A DNA stretch of 64,000 bases from Branchiostoma floridae (taxonomy: Eukaryota; Chordata; Leptocardii; Amphioxiformes; Branchiostomatidae): contig NC_049990.1 in the NCBI RefSeq assembly GCF_000003815.2, forward strand, positions 6,470,976-6,534,975. Direction: 5' to 3'. Below are positions 13,201 to 26,400 of this stretch, in pieces (position 1 is the first letter of the stretch; each line of letters starts with the position of its first letter). Below the pieces are notes generated by a model, which was not told the DNA's origin, ran no database searches, and was given only the letters and a program-made list of their open reading frames with translations. A program made the translations under genes and the position numbers.

Positions 13201-15300
13201 ACCATTAACGTCGCATTGAAAATGAGTCCCTTCTTTTTGCAAATGAAAGACATGTGAGCTGTAAGAAGTCACCAAGCAGATCATACGGTAGCATAAGATA
13301 GTATCAAAAGCTGCCAGGGTAGTGAAGCTGGCCTAGGAGTGTGTTGGGCAACATGGCTGGCAAATGTGCACCTCTTGGCTGACTATTCTCCTTGGTACTA
13401 TCTTATGCCATCGTAGGATCCCTCCTAAGGTGCTTGAGATGCCCACGTTTCTCGGTACTTCTCTGATATGTTGATTTAAAGAAGAAATCACTTTGTGCAA
13501 ACATTATAAGGACTAGTTTTCCGGCTTAGCATCTTCAACGGCCTTTTCAAGTTGACCTCTATCGTATATGAATATAGAGTGGACAAAAATGTGTCCACAA
13601 CGTAGGATAAGGATCGCGTGTGAGTGAGGGCAGTGCTCTGTTACACAGCTTCCGTTTTAGTAACTTTGACTATGAATTGGCCATTTATTTATTACTTTAG
13701 TCTATAACTGGACTGGTCTAGGATTTACGAGGAGGTTGGTCAGGCAGAGTGTCACGCAAAATTTGTGGTTGTCCCTTTTTCTGGGTCTACGTTCCCATTT
13801 TTTATGTCTACCTCATCTGATGGGCAATAGCAGACAGACTGTTCACGTACATTTTGCTTTATTCTTGGCGGCTAGAATTAGAGTTGTATCTTGTGCCTCC
13901 ATCCAATTATTACAAGTATGTTTCCAAAATTGTTTGAAACTTTGAAAAGAATGGACTCTGATAATGCAAGTAGTTGTTTTAAATGAAGCGTGGTAACCCA
14001 ACCAGGATATACGTCATTTAATATAAATATAAATTCATATAAATCATTTTTGCTTGAAATTTCATAACGTACTTAACAGGCTCGTTGAAGGCAGCTTACA
14101 ATGATTGGAGTACACTTAGAACTTATATGTCATCAGAAAAAGAAAAACATATTGTGAGCAAAACAGCCAATCTCGTAAAGCTTGTTAAAGAGGCTAATAG
14201 TGCATTGTGTTAACACACCCTCCCCTTTCTATATGATATTTCCTGGTCAGGCCGATCGCGAATTTACACAAAATGCCACACTGTCGCTACGCCTACCCCA
14301 TACTCTGTTACCTCAGCTCACCCCATTCCATATCCATATGCACGAATGTATCATCATTCGCTGAATTACATTCCGACTGTATAACAGTCGTCTGTAATCC
14401 GTCAATTCTGACAGCAACAAGTTCCAGCTACATCACTTAAAGGCCGTTTGGCATTCCGATATTGCTGTCGGCTCGCTAAACCCACACCACATGCTGCTTT
14501 GCGTTTGGCAATGTTCCTAATGTGTATTGACATATCACCAGAACGTTATGTGTAACGTATGTGAAGCTAGGCCTGATAACGCTTAATCTTTCAAGCTACA
14601 GGGAAGGAAGATATGAATAAATTTTCAAGGCCATACAAGTGAACTATAAATCCCACGGCTATCTGTTCAGCTGAGCACATTAAAAGGTTTGAACCCATGT
14701 CCGAGAGATATTAGTAGAGGTTATCATTGTAAGACATTGTTGGGAAGATAGTAATATGCCCCGTGGCCCGGAATTCTATGGTGTCAGCGCTTAACTTGCA
14801 CGAGAAAGTATTGCATCAGCCTGCAAGTCTTATACACACCAGTATACTGTGCGAGGATCTACTGTAATATTTGTTCACGGTATTGTTCACTGATTTTGAT
14901 TCTATACACTTTTCTTTCCCTCGGCTGTTTTTATGTCTTCATCTTGTTATGTATGTTGCTCTTTGTATCTTCATGTAATCTTTATCTGTGTCTTTGATGT
15001 TCTAAGGAAAGGGCTTACATTGAGTATGTTGCTTTTTGTCCGATTATATGAAATGATTGAATAGAATAAAATAGAATAGAATAACCATATCTGAGAGCTA
15101 TGTTTAAAAAACTACAGCGACCGCTACCAACCGTCGCCTTGCTGTTTGACTTTCTTTGCCTCCGAGTGCCACATCTCTAAGTACCACTTCCGCATTTTCT
15201 CAACGTACGCCTCCCGATCCTCGCTGTTGCGGCGTTCGCTCCCGCTCCCGTCTTCCGAGGTCATACTGATACTCCTCTGCAAGGTGTTCCCGGAATCCAT
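9900..15300 (-). CDS. Small death-domain protein (146 aa, 4 exons)
   Basis: Exons on the minus strand: 15300-15132, 11247-11191, 10593-10502 and 10022-9900, all GT-AG. The phases match (1, 1, 0) and the sum is 441 nt. Residues 1-57 are charged and probably helical (MDSGNTLQRSISM, then EKMRKWYLEMWHSE). Residues from about 63 onward resemble a death domain: an opening helix IEDSLIDYFTMVAKAG, the WGPLA helix, LSSIDLAVIRRD, IPWVLMKWRHIM and a final VDADSVIEALERNKAYGAL. There is no enzyme domain, signal peptide or membrane segment, so I infer a cytoplasmic adaptor or modulator that binds other death domains. The link from exon 1 to exon 2 rests on phase agreement across a 3.9-kb intron and on the paralogous first exon at 1437-1536; additional cassette exons cannot be excluded. 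Directly 5' of exon 1 lies a tandem repeat containing decayed copies of its start region. The specific partner or pathway is not evident. Confidence 0.7.
10202..10250. repeat. (CA)n microsatellite
   Basis: An uninterrupted CA run of about 49 bp lies in intron 3 of the death-domain gene, between exons 10502-10593 and 9900-10022. Confidence 0.97.
10396..10462. repeat. (CA)n followed by (AAAC)n microsatellite
   Basis: A CA run to about 10420 passes into AAAC tetranucleotides with one interruption (CAACCACAAA). It lies in the same intron as the CA run at 10.2 kb, just past the splice donor at 10501. Confidence 0.95.
10692..10736 (-). mobile_element. LINE 3'-tail-like dispersed repeat, copy 2
   Basis: This is the second copy of the unit at 3970-4016, with the same GTACAAAGTATGGC core. 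Read on the minus strand it ends in an AATAAA-like tail (CAATAAACTT). It lies in intron 2 of the death-domain gene. A truncated non-LTR element is inferred. Confidence 0.35.
11761..11781. repeat. Short (CA)n microsatellite
   Basis: About ten CA dinucleotides lie in intron 1 of the death-domain gene. Overlapping open frames through this spot are artefacts of the repeat. Confidence 0.9.
13284..13417. mobile_element. MITE-like element with 22-25 bp inverted ends
   Basis: The left end has GCATAAGATAGTATC and the right end has the inverted GGTACTATCTTATGC, each continuing a few bases outward as ACGGTA and CATCGTAGG. About 90 bp lie between the ends and contain no ORF. It is in intron 1 of the death-domain gene. 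I found no clear target-site duplication. Confidence 0.45.
14890..15090 (+). mobile_element. LINE-like 3' end with AATAG-rich tail
   Basis: A pyrimidine-rich stretch containing AAGGAAAGGGCTTACATTG is followed by GATTGAATAGAATAAAATAG and further AATAGAATA units. This form is typical of the 3' end and simple-repeat tail of a truncated non-LTR retrotransposon. It sits about 40 bp downstream of exon 1 of the death-domain gene, within intron 1. No ORF remains. Confidence 0.35.
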
Positions 15301-16365
15301 GGTTGTTTCCTGGAATATACCTGGAAGATGAAGATCCTCGTTGAGTCATAAAAGAACTATCTAGAAGTTCATTTACACTTCACATGGAAATGTCTCAGAC
15401 AAACAGATTAAGGAAGATTCTCGTTGATTCATATCTATAATGTCTTCATTTACAGTACTACACACAGCTACAGAAATGCCCGGGGTGTTTCCTGAATCTA
15501 TTGTTGTTTCCTAGAATCTACCTGAAAGATGAAGATGCTCGTTGAGTCAGTCAAAAGCAACGAAAATTTGTTTATTTACAGTACTGCCATAACGTGTCAG
15601 ACCACACAGAGCTTAAGGAAATTCAGAGGTGTTCACAGAATCTATTGTTCTTCCTGCAATCTACCTGGAAGATGAAGATTCTCGTTGAGTCAGATCAAAA
15701 GTAACGAAAATATGTTTATTTATTGTACATGGAAACGTGCCAATCTACACACAGCTTAAGGAAGGTTGGAGGTGTTCTCAGAATCCATTGCTATTCCTGG
15801 AATCTACATAAATGATGAAGATGCTCACTGAATCAGAAATTTTTATAGCACTTCACATGGACATGTGTGAGACGGCACCCAGGTTAAGGAGCATCCAAAG
15901 TGTTCTCTGAATTCATCGAATCCATTGTACTTCCTGGAATATACCTGAAAAATGAAAATCCTCGTTGAGTCAGGAATATCATCATTTACAGAACGTCACA
16001 TGTACATGTGTCAGACTACATAAGGTCAAAGAAGGTCCGAGGTGTTCTAAGAATCCATTGTTCATCCTTGAATCTACATGGAAGACGGATCGGAAATATC
16101 TCTATTTACAGTTGTAACGCTGAAATGTATCAGACTACAAACAGGTTAAGGAAGGTCCGATGTGTTCCCTCTCCATTGTTCTTCCTGGAATCTACCTGGA
16201 AGATGAAGAGCATCGTTGATTCAGATCAAAAGCAACGGAAATATCTTTATTTACACTACTTCGCTTTGAAATATATCAGTCTACAAACAGATTAAGGAAG
16301 GTCCGAAGTGTTGCCTCTCCATTGTTCTTACTGGAATCTACCTGGAAGATGAAGAACCACGTTGA
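15290..16365. repeat. Tandem repeat of the death-domain gene's start region (about 8 copies)
   Basis: The anchor CTACCTGGAAGATGAAGA and its variants recur near 15320, 15521, 15664, 15807, 15943, 16077, 16194 and 16341, a period of about 117-200 bp. Each unit also holds TTCCTGGAATCTACCTG, CGTTGAGTCAG, TTTATTTACAGTACT and TTAAGGAAGGTCCGA. The first unit is the authentic 5' end of the death-domain coding exon: on the minus strand, ATTCCAGGAAACAACCATGG. Other units keep decayed versions of the ATG context (ATGGATTC, ATAGATTC or ATGGAGAG followed by a GAACAC-like stretch). The array therefore arose by repeated local duplication of the 5' UTR and start codon. Confidence 0.85.
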
Positions 16366-16399
16366 GCCCGATTAGAAGCAACAGAAATATCGATGCAGT

Positions 16400-19300
16400 A
16401 GTTAACATGACACGGTCAGCATACTCAACACGATACAGTAAAAGTAGTTTACAGCAGTTAATATGACACAGAAAGCAAGACACAAGAGCTCACCAAAAAG
16501 TGAATGAACTTATCATAGGTTACAAATCTTTAATATCAACTGAGACTGATAATGCTATGTGTAGAAATTCTTCGTTATTAAAGCGTTTAGAATCAACCTA
16601 ATAATATTCTGAAACAAATGTTTGAGATGTTTTGCAGTGGACAGAAAGAAAATAATCAAAGAAGTAAGTGCAATGAATAATCATAGGACAGACCATCGAT
16701 TTCTGTAATTATCGAGTTCGTCAGTACGCACTTCAGTTGGTTTTTGATACTGTAGACGTCAAATTTCTGTTCGCCAGGATATGTTTCATCCTAATTCGGC
16801 CCGGAAGCAGGTACGTTTGACACCTAAGACGATAGCATTAGTTATGTATAGAGTTTATGTAAACACAAAGCTTGTAACTGGGCCAGAAACACCAACAACA
16901 GGAATGTGGATCTAGTTTTACAAGGACCCCTCACCCAAATCGTTTTCTCGTTTTAGTCTTTTCTTGTTTAAAGTTTTTCGAAGATGAGCGTATATAAAAA
17001 AACTATGTTACTAGGAACTATTCAAATATATTTTATCCAACTCACTGAGAATCCCTACATTTGATTAAATTACTTTCTGTGCTGTGATGAGAAAGACTTC
17101 AAGCAAGACTATAACATGGCTAAAAACTTGGCTACGTCTCGCACCAGTAACTATCTATGTGGGGATTTTATCATGTTTTATTATTTACATACCTGAATTT
17201 AAGTGCTGTTTTTATCAATACTTGAAATCAATGACGCATCCAAGCAATATCAATTTTATGCAAGTACCTGCTAATAGGTCAATGAAAAATAAAATCTGAA
17301 CACATATTCTCAGAAATGCCCCCTGCGTGTTGGTTGGGAAGACGGTCTATCGTGTTACAATTCGTGCTCAGTTAAAAGTTTAAAAGAAGACCACCCTACA
17401 GAGATGACGGACAGAAAAGGAACCTAATGCCACATACAGTCCACAGGTTCCACATAAGCATGCTCCGAAAATTCTTCAGAACTATTTCTGCCGCTGCGGC
17501 ATCTTTATAATTGTGACTGACCTCTGCACCAAAATGCCAATAATTCTGGATAAACTATTTACCTCGTGTTAGGATAATCGTATGCATACGAGTACTAGTA
17601 TCTTATTGAAGAAGTAAGTGGCATGGACTTACCGTTAACGATGATTAATGTTGCAACGTTCGCAATGAAACTGACTGCCAGTTAACAAAGTTTTTAAGTA
17701 GCTTCAGTAAGAATGAGGATAAAGACGATTTTAAACCAATGTTATGTTACCGGTGCGTGGTTTACAGTGCTTCATCTAATCCGTATCCAAACAGGTTTAT
17801 AGTCCTTCCACTTCAAAGCGGCAACGACCGTGCAATGTACAAACTGAGAAGCGAAAACCCTTTTCGTCCGTTTGTAGCCGCTAACTTTTATGCTTTATTC
17901 TACCCAGATAATTGAATATTTATACAGACATCAACTTTTGCTCAGTTAAGCTAAAATATGTACGTAGTTGTTTATAATGCAGGAGTAGTCTATTTGAATT
18001 TCAAAAGTATGATTCACATTTTAAGTACATGGGAGCATCTGCAAAAGGGGGAATTTCCACTTAAGGACTTTGAAATTCTCCAAATAAAATTGTCAATAAT
18101 ACTGACATGCTAACACGACTTGTTGTAATATTAGTAATGCAAAAATGGTCAAAATATGACAATTTTGTTCAAATATCCATAGCCTTCGTAGTACGGAGAT
18201 TATCGTTTCAAAGGCTTAGCACTCGGCTCGAATAGGAAATGACTGATTCATATTACGTAAAGCGATACATCTAAAATATACGATTCTACAAACAAATTGA
18301 TTGTCTCCTATCGTGACAACATAGTTTACTTTTTTCTACTAATTGAATGACGTTTGTGAGCAGAGCTAGTTGAAAATACGAGTGCACATAACTTACGTTA
18401 ACGGTTACGTATGCAGTTTTCCTTAACAACAGAAAACATAACATTTTGCTTTTCGTAGCTTTTCTGGCCAAGAATTTTGTCATGATTTATAGTGTCTAGC
18501 CACTAACATGTTTAACAAGAAAAATGGGTACCTGATCGTTAAACAGAAACTGGAAACTCCAGGAGCCAGCGATGCCAGTTGCGTTGAAGCCCAACTTTGC
18601 ACGTCTGTGTCACTTGCAGCACCTCAGTAGTACAAAAGGTCTTGGAGACTTCATTTTATGGCAAAGTCACGTGATCGGCGCAGACCAATGAGAAGACAAA
18701 ATCTTTTCGGAATTTGTTTGCCACTCCAAATCCGTATACATTCAGGCCACATGGCTGAACTTTGAAGAAGTCTGAGCTGCTCAAGTTTCTTCTGCTTACC
18801 CCTACCGAGGTGGAGAGCTCTCTCCCGGTGTTGTCCAGATGATGCATGTTGTCCCATCCGAACTGATGACTAGATGCAGTCTGGTTTAACTAACCTACTG
18901 ATGACTAAAGCTCCGATTCTGTGACGTTAGACCACAACAAGTAAATTGTATGGATGGCATCGTCTGCAGACTCCAAACTAAGTGTGAGTTTCTAAATATA
19001 CATTTTTACTTCAACAAGTGCATTCATGGCTACCTCAACATTGTCATTTCTACATCTCAACATAAGAAACATACTTTCCCATTTTCGTTATTTTCTTGTC
19101 ATTTTGACAATCTACGGTTATTTTTTCAGATCAGGCAAAAATCAATACGCGTACGCACTACTGATGCCACCCATACGCTTCCCTTGTTGTGGCTTTAACA
19201 CGAAATACTGACATTAGATACATGCGGTCTGGATTTATCCGCGATCCGAGTGGCCCCTAGACCAGTAGCATTGCAGACCGTTGACTTGATGAATTAGTCT

Positions 19301-22300
19301 TCTTCATGTAGCTAATGAAATGCTGACACTGGGTTAAGGCAGATCTAGACCTGTAGAAGCGATATCAGACGTGTTGCATTTCTGAATAGAAGAATCGTGT
19401 TGCATTTCTGAATTGAAGAATGGAATCTTCCACTCTAATTTGACATTGACCCTTAGGGACTGTTCAGGCCTAATAACCCAAAACAACAAGACGTGACTTC
19501 GTATGTCAGACCTGAAAAGAGACCTAGCTAAGCAAATTTAAAACTTTCCCATTTACGAGTATGCTATCTTATTGTTTCATCCAAAACGATAGGATATAAC
19601 ACTTTTGTACGTACAACACTATATGTAAGTTAAAAGTTGCAACATCGCTAACACCCTGATAAACCAGACAATTGACGAGCGCCCTTCACCCCAGCCGGGT
19701 TACCACATGAAACTTGATCTGGCTAGAGCTAGCCCAGAGTTCAAATGTACGCGACATCTCCATGTCCTCTTCCGTTTAGGAGAGGCAAACATTTTAAAAG
19801 GCGGCAGCTTCACCCATTGGATGCCTCTGATCATGTGTCTATCACAAACCCCTGTACGTTACAGATTTACTAGACACAAGAGATCTATTCCTTTATGTAG
19901 AAATTACAAGAAAGAGATTAAAAAATTCATGGCCATTCCATTTTGACCAAGTATGGTTTCTTTCTCATCTCATCAAGCGAATACCATTTTGCAATGGAAC
20001 GGAATATTGAAAAACAATGCTATCTACCATGACAAGGACAGAAAATCAATAAAAGGTAATAGTGCAACAAAGGTTAAGTTGCACTAAGCAAAATAACATT
20101 CTTAATTCCTGGCCCTGAACCCAAGCCAACTGTTGTATATAGAGTTTTATTTATCTATTTATTGATCTTTAGGGTAGTCCCTTCAGTATTTAAAAGAAAT
20201 GGCACCATGTCAAGTGCAGTTAACTTTGTTTTCCATTTACAGTCATGAAAACAATGTTATTGACTGGGCCATAGCCAAATACGTTAGGGAGACCAGAGAT
20301 CAAGAGACAGATCAAGAAAATATAGTTTTACGCTAACTTGTGTGTTTAGTAAACCACAAGATCTCATTAATATACAATTATATAGTAACTCGCTGATCTG
20401 GTGTCCCTTTGCAACTGTGATGTTCTGATGTTGTCCCCACCCATTCAATGTTTTTCGACTGTCCTTGCCTTGATTTGAAGGACATACTACCAGCGTATTA
20501 CTCTTTGATACTCAGCCCATTCTTTCGGTCGTAAATTGTGCATGTTTTTGAAGGTTATGAACCACCTACGTGTGTGTTCTGTTATGCTTTATGTCGCGGT
20601 CATATTGGAGTCAATTGGAGTTCAAGCCTCTCATTTAGCTATACAACTATAAGTAAGTATGAGACACTCTTCCACAGAAGAGGAAGTATTTACTAGTACA
20701 TAAATACTGTAGGTTTACAATTACAAGTAAACAGTGTAAAAACAATGGATGTATTTATTATTCTATCAATGTTCTGTACACCCAATTACAAATGCATACA
20801 CACATTTTAATGAGGTATATTGGAGGAGGTTGACATAAAGCATGAGCTCATGTTTAACTTTTTTCATCAACAAGATGCACTCTATCAGTATCTACTCCAC
20901 ATCTGGAAAACAAAAATGAAAATTGACAAAAACGAACAAATACAGACACATAAATGCAGGCACAGCAACAAATGGGCAGTCCAGTATGGAAGACAAAGTT
21001 AAAAGCGGGTACATATTCGGAATGTTTGACTTTCTTACACTAGTAGCGGCATCATTAAAAGCTTCTTCTGTATGTAACCTACTTCAGTCATTGATTGATT
21101 GATGCTACCATCAATCAAATGGACAGGCAGATGCCAAAAGGGGCTGTTATTTCAGTGCTGAGAGCTCGTGTCAATCAGGGACTTGGATGATGCTTGCTTG
21201 ACATGTTGTCCTCTCATCGATCAAATGCTCCACATATTGACCTATCTTATAGGACTCCTATACATTCCATCGTGTCCGTGTTAGGCCTTCGTCACATTTT
21301 CAAACCGGGCTCTTTGTGGAAACGAAAAAGAGAAATGTATGCATAGAAATATACACAAATAATGCCCACGACTATATATTTACGTCTTGTGTAGTTTTGG
21401 CGTTTCTATACGATCCTTTTTGTTCCCGAAAACTACCCGGCCGGGCCCCGGTTTGGAAATGTGACACAGCAGGAAAACCGATCGGCCGAGGAGTCTGTGA
21501 GCTCTAATGTGGCACTTAGACAGTTAGATACATGCCTGGTCTTCTCTCGATCATTGCGCAATATTTAGGATCGGCCGATGTTCACATAGCTCTAGGCCTC
21601 GTCCAATGTGATAGGGTAGATTTTCAGAATACACTGGAGTCTCTGGTGATCAACAGATACAGCCAAAACTCGTCGACTATGTGACAGGGACATAGCTACT
21701 TACGGTGGAGGAGTAGAGCACATGAGGAGGACAGCAGTATTATATTCCTTTCGAATTAGGGGCTGATACCTCTTTTGCACCTAGGAAGCTTACATCTTTT
21801 GCTTTTGGTGCATTGTAGAGTTTACTAGACACACTTATGTAACCCTGTCACGTCTGCAGTTTGTCGTCCACGTCAATCGCAGTAAATCCGAATGACAAAC
21901 GCTTAGCCTTTGACCTGGTCATTCTAAAACGGGCGATGGGACATCCGTAAACAAGCACAGAGACTTGTCGGTCCGGGTCAGTTGAAGACTGAATGGAGGA
22001 CGATATAGTACACGAGGAGCTGTACATAAGGGTCAAACTATAGTAAGAACTATACGCTTGGCCACCAATTGCTCCCATGTCGTAAAATCTGGCTACTCTT
22101 AGCCACACTTTAACACCTCTGTGCCAGATAAACATTGTGCTTGTGGCGGACGCAGGAAACATTATGATCCCTGGTAGTTATGCTAAACTCCTTTTTCGGC
22201 ACAGCGCGAGGGTCCTTTGATATGGGTATCAAATCGCATGTGGTATGTTGGGATATTTTTCATCTTTTCGACAAGCAAAGACGAGGACAAACGAGGACAA

Positions 22301-22700
22301 ATCGTGACAAATTGCCGAGAACTTTAAACATGACAATTCACGTGTGGACAGTGCAGCGAGAGAGAAAATGTTATATTTTTTATAGCAGTAATCATTGCAA
22401 CGGGTGATGCTATAGATTCTGTTTTTGAGTTGGTCGTAAGTATTAGGTTACAAACTAAAACTAAAGATAGACGTAGTAGAGGGTTGGAATTGTAGAATAG
22501 ACAGCAGTGCAGTGACCTAGAAACGAAAGGACAGTCAAATTAGCAACGATGAAGGGAGATGAGAAAGCAAGAAAAGGAAGGATATAATGGAAAACACGAG
22601 AAGAAATATTCTCAAGTGAGGTATAATTTAGGGTGTAAAACATGGAAGCAATTTGAATAATAATTAATTATAATGATGAATAATTCAATAAATCACAATG
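16400..22700. other. 6.3-kb stretch without a recognised gene
   Basis: Open frames are under about 105 codons, lack recognised domains and have no matched splice sites. The longest is a 104-codon minus-strand frame at 21848-22162 that I cannot assign. I see no strong repeat here apart from short TGATTGATTGATG/CATCAATCAA inverted runs near 21.1 kb. It may hold regulatory DNA or 5' sequences of the death-domain gene. Confidence 0.45.
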
Positions 22701-22716
22701 GTGAGAAGAAATTGAA

Positions 22717-22722
22717 TTTATT
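22717..22722 (-). terminator. Candidate polyadenylation signal of the patched-domain gene
   Basis: The first canonical AATAAA on the minus strand after the stop at 23493 reads here as TTTATT, about 770 bp downstream. The interval is AT-rich and ORF-poor, which would fit a 3' UTR. Confidence 0.3.
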
Positions 22723-23492
22723 ACATTGTCTTTAACGTAATTTTAGATAAATAAAGAATAACGAGTATATTCATTTAAACATATTCATTATACAAACTGT
22801 ACAGTAAAACATACAAATGTATATAAATTCTCCGCAAAAATGGTAATATACTTGACATGGCTTTCTTGAATGAAATTAAAAATCTGCATGGCTGTATACA
22901 TGTCCACGGGCGTTGAACGTTTTTAAGATACTCGATAACGTCTTATCATTCGATATTTTATAGATGCTAAACTTAATGCAGCATAGAGTATGGTTATCGG
23001 AAACCCGTATCAAATGGGACATTCATTTACGTCAACAAATGGCGCAAACTACACTGGAATAACACACATGTTAAAAGTACATATGTATGTACCGAAGAAC
23101 CATTGTAATCAAAACATTCATGAAGACATCTATGTAATCCTGAAATAAATTGTCAACTGTGTACTCTTTGGTGGGACAGATCAGCAACAGTTCCAGGTGC
23201 TACAGGGTTCTTCCGTTAGCTAGTATGGCTTCCTATGTATTCTTTTGACATACCGAGTTTTTACAATGAACTACATTTCCTATATCAGATATGGGTCCAT
23301 AACATGCATGTCATATCATACTAATGGTGGAGTCCTATCTGTGACATCACTACTGGTTGCTATAGTATTGGTCTGACCAAAGAACACACAGTGAACAATG
23401 GATTGACATAGTAATAGATGTCTTCAGGTAAAAGAATATTTTTTTACTTGAATGATAGAAAGAATTTCATATGTCATTAACACTTTAAACTG

Positions 23493-26400
23493 TCACGCAA
23501 TGTTAGGTAACGCGTAGCTCGCTTTCTGCTGGAACCGGTTAAAGTTATGGCGGACACTCTTGTGGTAGCGTGGGGAGGGGTAAGACTGGGAGCCGTGGTC
23601 TCGTGTGGGACGGGTACCGTTGGGCGGTCTGGATCTGTAGTACGGTGGATAGTCTGGTTCCGGCAGGCCTGCGTACATGGCGGGGTTGTAGTGCCCTGTG
23701 GTAGCCTCTGGCGTCTGCTGTGCCAGCTTAGTTGTAGACGACGACGACGAAAGCTGCAAGAGATATAACAGGGGTCTAAAAACAGCAACGTAATGACTGT
23801 ACATTATGCTCTTTATTACTGCGAGGACCAATATATTTTCATGTCTACAAAACTGCCATGTATTAGCGATATTGTTTACACTTTTTATGGGTGAAGTGGG
23901 TACGTATACCGGTACATCGAAAGAAAATCAGTGGACCGGATCTCGGACCGATTACCAAATGAACAGATTACATCATCAAGCACTCACTCAGTGTTGATAG
24001 TTTTATGCTCTCTATCTTGTATTTTTCTATACCATGTTCTTACTCGATGTAAAGTAAACAAACATTTACTACAGAGATTTGGCATGCATGCTATAACAAT
24101 ATATGAGATATTCACATGTGGAGACTCGTCATCGTCCGTCGTGGTTTCTTCGACAATGTCGTCCTTTTTCTCTGATTGGTCCATCTTATTGTCCGATGAC
24201 GTGTGGTAGGGCGCTGGACCAATTAGGCTGCAGATAACAGGCAGGAAGACTAGCCCGTGCCACAGTCCGAACAGGACAACTCCAAAGAAGACCTTGATAG
24301 GAAATAACAAATGTGTGTCCATCTTATGTCAATCTGCTTTTAGATTGCCTTAATCAGTGATGTTCAACCTTTGTCCAAGATTAGACGAATAAACTCTTTC
24401 ATATATACTGAAAGATATATATACTGAAAATACGTTGTAGACTAGAAAGGCAACATTTTCGAGAAAACGTAGGTTGTTTCTCTCCCCGCAATTTTCATTT
24501 TGCCAAGCTATTCGCACATAAGTCTCTACCATTGACCAAAAAAGGCCACTTTGTATTTGCTGAAGTAGCTAATATTTCGTTCATATTTGATGTAACAGCT
24601 GATGTAACTGGCAGTTCTAAGCTCTGATGTATTAGTGAAAGAAGAAGAAGAAGAACACGCCAGCAAAAATAACATGTTTTCTTTATGGGAAACATAACTA
24701 GATACGACTGAGCACAACTATAACAATGAATACAGCCTCACCTTGAAGAATGTCTGGAAGATGTACGACTGTGAGCCGGACAACAGCACAAACGCCAGGA
24801 AGGTACTGAAGCCGCCATTGAAGACCGCCGTCCCGATACGCAACAGTGTCTCCTTTGCACGTTCTGTCAGTAAATATTGGTTCGATATTTGAGAAGACTT
24901 ATGACAGGTTCTTACTGTTATCTCTCTTGCAATTGCAGTTGCAACAGTTAAGAAGCAATTGACAGCTATGTTATTTTCTTGGTGGAAGTGGTTTTCTATT
25001 TATTACTCGACTAAAAGGCTTGAATTAGTGGTTATGACTTGGAGGTTGAAATGTACATCATGACGACAGCTAACTCTAAAGGCTAACGTCACATTTCTAA
25101 GAGGACCGGCCGAGCAGTTTTGGGGAACGAAAATTACGATATAAAAGGCAACAAAAACACAAAACGGACCAAAAAATAGTTCAACAACATTCCTTGTGCA
25201 AATTTATTGGCATAAACTTTAATTTTTCGTTTCAGCAAACAGCCCGTCCGGACCCCGGTAGGAAATATGACGTAGTTCTAATCAGATCAAAAGTTATTCT
25301 GGACTTATACCCTACCCTATCATCCTACATCAGAGACAATTTGCCCCCATACCGTTCCGGGTCCCTTGCACCAGCATAAAGGTGTGTCCGACGTGGGCGG
25401 AGTAGTCCACGGCCAGTCCGACTGCCAACACCAGGATGACCATAGTGGACAGCTCTATGGTCAGCCCCCAGAAGTGCATCAGCCCGCCCAGGTCAACCTG
25501 CGGACAATACAGGTACGAACTTAGTCTTGACTCGTGTGTGACAGAGGATTCATACGTATTTTGAATCTAGCGATATATGTATTCTCCTTCTTCACCCTCT
25601 AACTTGGTTGTTTACCCCCTAACTACCCAATCGGGGCAGTGCTGAGGGGAGTGGCGTATGGATTAGGACAAGCGGGTCAGACAGTTTGCCGATTCCACTC
25701 AACAATTGTGGAGGAAAAAGGAACATTTGAGACAGTCTCTTTTGGCTCTGATCAACTGATATTCAAACGTGTGGCTTCCTTAGTGTATGCTTGGAGATTG
25801 TTTATTCTCTTTTTATCGATGAATGGCATTTGGCAACATCACTTTAAATTTACGTGATAATACGTTAAGCTTGGGACCGCATTTGGAACACTGCAGCAGC
25901 GACACCTAGCTGCAGTGCGAAGTAGAACCAGACATTATTGCCCTCAAGAAAAGCCTCCGTGGACCCAAAATTTAATCACATATTTGTCAAGGTAAAACGT
26001 AAATGCACATCAAATATTATAGAAATCAATCAATCATTTGATAGCTTCTTAATCTATTCCTTTTAACAACGAAAGCAAGGTTATGACAAGATGAATTCCA
26101 AACTCACCAGTGTGAGAACCACACACAGTGTGATGTAGATGCTCATGAGCAGGTCAGCCACCAGCAGGAGCGTTACCAGTGCCACAGCCACCATAGCCAG
26201 CCCGATGTTCCTGTACACTTCCTGCTGAATGATCTGGGCACATGTAGAAGATCAATGCTATACGTTACTGTTGTATGAAACAAAGGTAAGGCTCTACGAG
26301 CGGTGAAAAGAGTATTTGTGTGGCCAGGGGGAAGGCATATCCCATATGGTCTAGTGGTTAGGATTTGGCGCTCTCACCGCCAAGGCCCGGGTTCGATTCC

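Noticed and set aside
13500-13570. Short minus-strand frame IYDRGQLEKAVEDAKPEN ending in a stop, resembling a death-domain last helix
   Set aside because: No clear acceptor site in phase and no preceding death-domain exons; too little to call.
21848-22162. 104-codon minus-strand ORF with some hydrophobic and Cys residues
   Set aside because: I could not match it to a family or find convincing splice sites; left unannotated.
25194-25379. Similarity between sequences near 21.43 kb and 25.24 kb (CCCGG-rich followed by GGAAAT.TGAC)
   Set aside because: The match is short and gapped and could be chance.
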